Shown: positions 63,721 to 64,000 of the stretch, piece after piece
Layout of the letters: each line of letters begins with the position of its first letter
Position numbering within the stretch: position 1 is the first letter of the stretch
Assembly: GCA_039881145.1 (NCBI GenBank)
Contig: JAYKKI010000009.1
Span: forward strand, 8,929,501-8,993,500
Reading direction: 5' to 3'
Length of the DNA: 64,000 nt
From: Druceiella hillmani
Lineage: Eukaryota > Arthropoda > Insecta > Lepidoptera > Hepialidae
Made by a program: the position numbers and the translations under genes
Notes under the pieces: generated by a model
Told to the model about the DNA's origin: nothing
Databases searched by the model: none
What the model saw: the letters and a program-made list of their open reading frames with translations, nothing else

Positions 63721-64000
63721 TAACAAGTTATTCAAATTATATTTTATATGCAATGTTTTTATAAAATTATTTTAGTTTCATAAAAATCGCATTGGAAAAA
63801 AGAACGAAATGATATAATTTTTTTCAAAAGTTCAAATGATACTATGTTAGTTAAACTTTTTTATTAACAAATAATAATAATAAAACATAAACTTTATTGC
63901 AAGTTTTAGTCATTTGCTTGTTTTGTACTACTAATGCTTTAGTCTTTCATTGCAGTAGGTTGTACGAGCAGTATCACTTCTTCCGCTGTTCCAAAGACGG
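63721..64000. other. Window end, unassigned
   Basis: AT-rich sequence after the last clear L3 match, with an AATAATAATAATAA run at about 63,870. Possible continuation of the third module, but I cannot align it with L1 past 2,500 with confidence. Confidence 0.4.

Overview
This is AT-rich eukaryotic DNA (about three quarters A+T by eye) with no convincing intact protein-coding gene. The evidence for a eukaryote is the lack of dense coding, the long (TA)n microsatellites, a broken non-LTR retrotransposon, two copies of a tRNA-derived SINE-like element and several hairpin elements. Insect is my best guess from the style of these repeats. I cannot name a species and have no single decisive marker for the phylum.

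The main content is a large nested repeat. The sequence from 1 to about 21.1 kb recurs in the same orientation from 29,819 to about 53.4 kb, at roughly 95-99% identity by eye over alignable parts. Within each copy, a left arm (L) is followed by a spacer of about 4 kb and then an inverted right arm (R) at roughly 80-85% identity to L. Layout: L1 1-7,925 (the part with an R partner is about 1,745-7,925); spacer 1 7,926-12,339; R1 12,340-19,640; post-arm block P1 19,641-21,095; intermodule 1 21,096-29,818; L2 29,819-38,380; spacer 2 38,381-42,495; R2 42,496-49,857; P2 49,858-53,420, carrying a 2.4 kb segment absent from P1; R3, an inverted partial copy, about 53,600-54,540; intermodule 2 54,541-61,940; L3, a more diverged direct copy, 61,941-63,720. 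So the window holds two nearly complete palindromic modules and the start of a third, older one, spaced about 30-31 kb apart.

The modules have had different histories. A tract of about 2.4 kb in L1/L2 (4,419-6,852 and 34,873-37,307) is identical apart from one homopolymer length change, while the flanking sequence differs by about 1-5%. This suggests recent gene conversion or exchange, or an assembly artefact. L3 and R3 show that some L1/L2 differences are deletions in L1. (TA)n tracts grew at matching positions in some copies and not others.

The intermodule regions are not alignable with each other. Intermodule 1 holds a degenerate minisatellite, a reverse-transcriptase pseudogene (about 22.06-22.96 kb), an unusually GC-rich block (24.78-25.16 kb), (TA)n tracts, a SINE-like copy and a stray copy of spacer sequence. 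Intermodule 2 holds a long foldback element (57.5-57.8 kb), small tandem repeats, a SINE-like copy and a GC-richer patch.

Open reading frames are short. Many of those listed by simple translation start at TTG and break in the sister copy. The most protein-like is a 72-codon ATG frame in P2 (50,033-50,251) that is frameshifted in P1. If the L-spacer-R modules are transcribed through, they could form long hairpin RNAs; this is inference, to be tested with small-RNA data.
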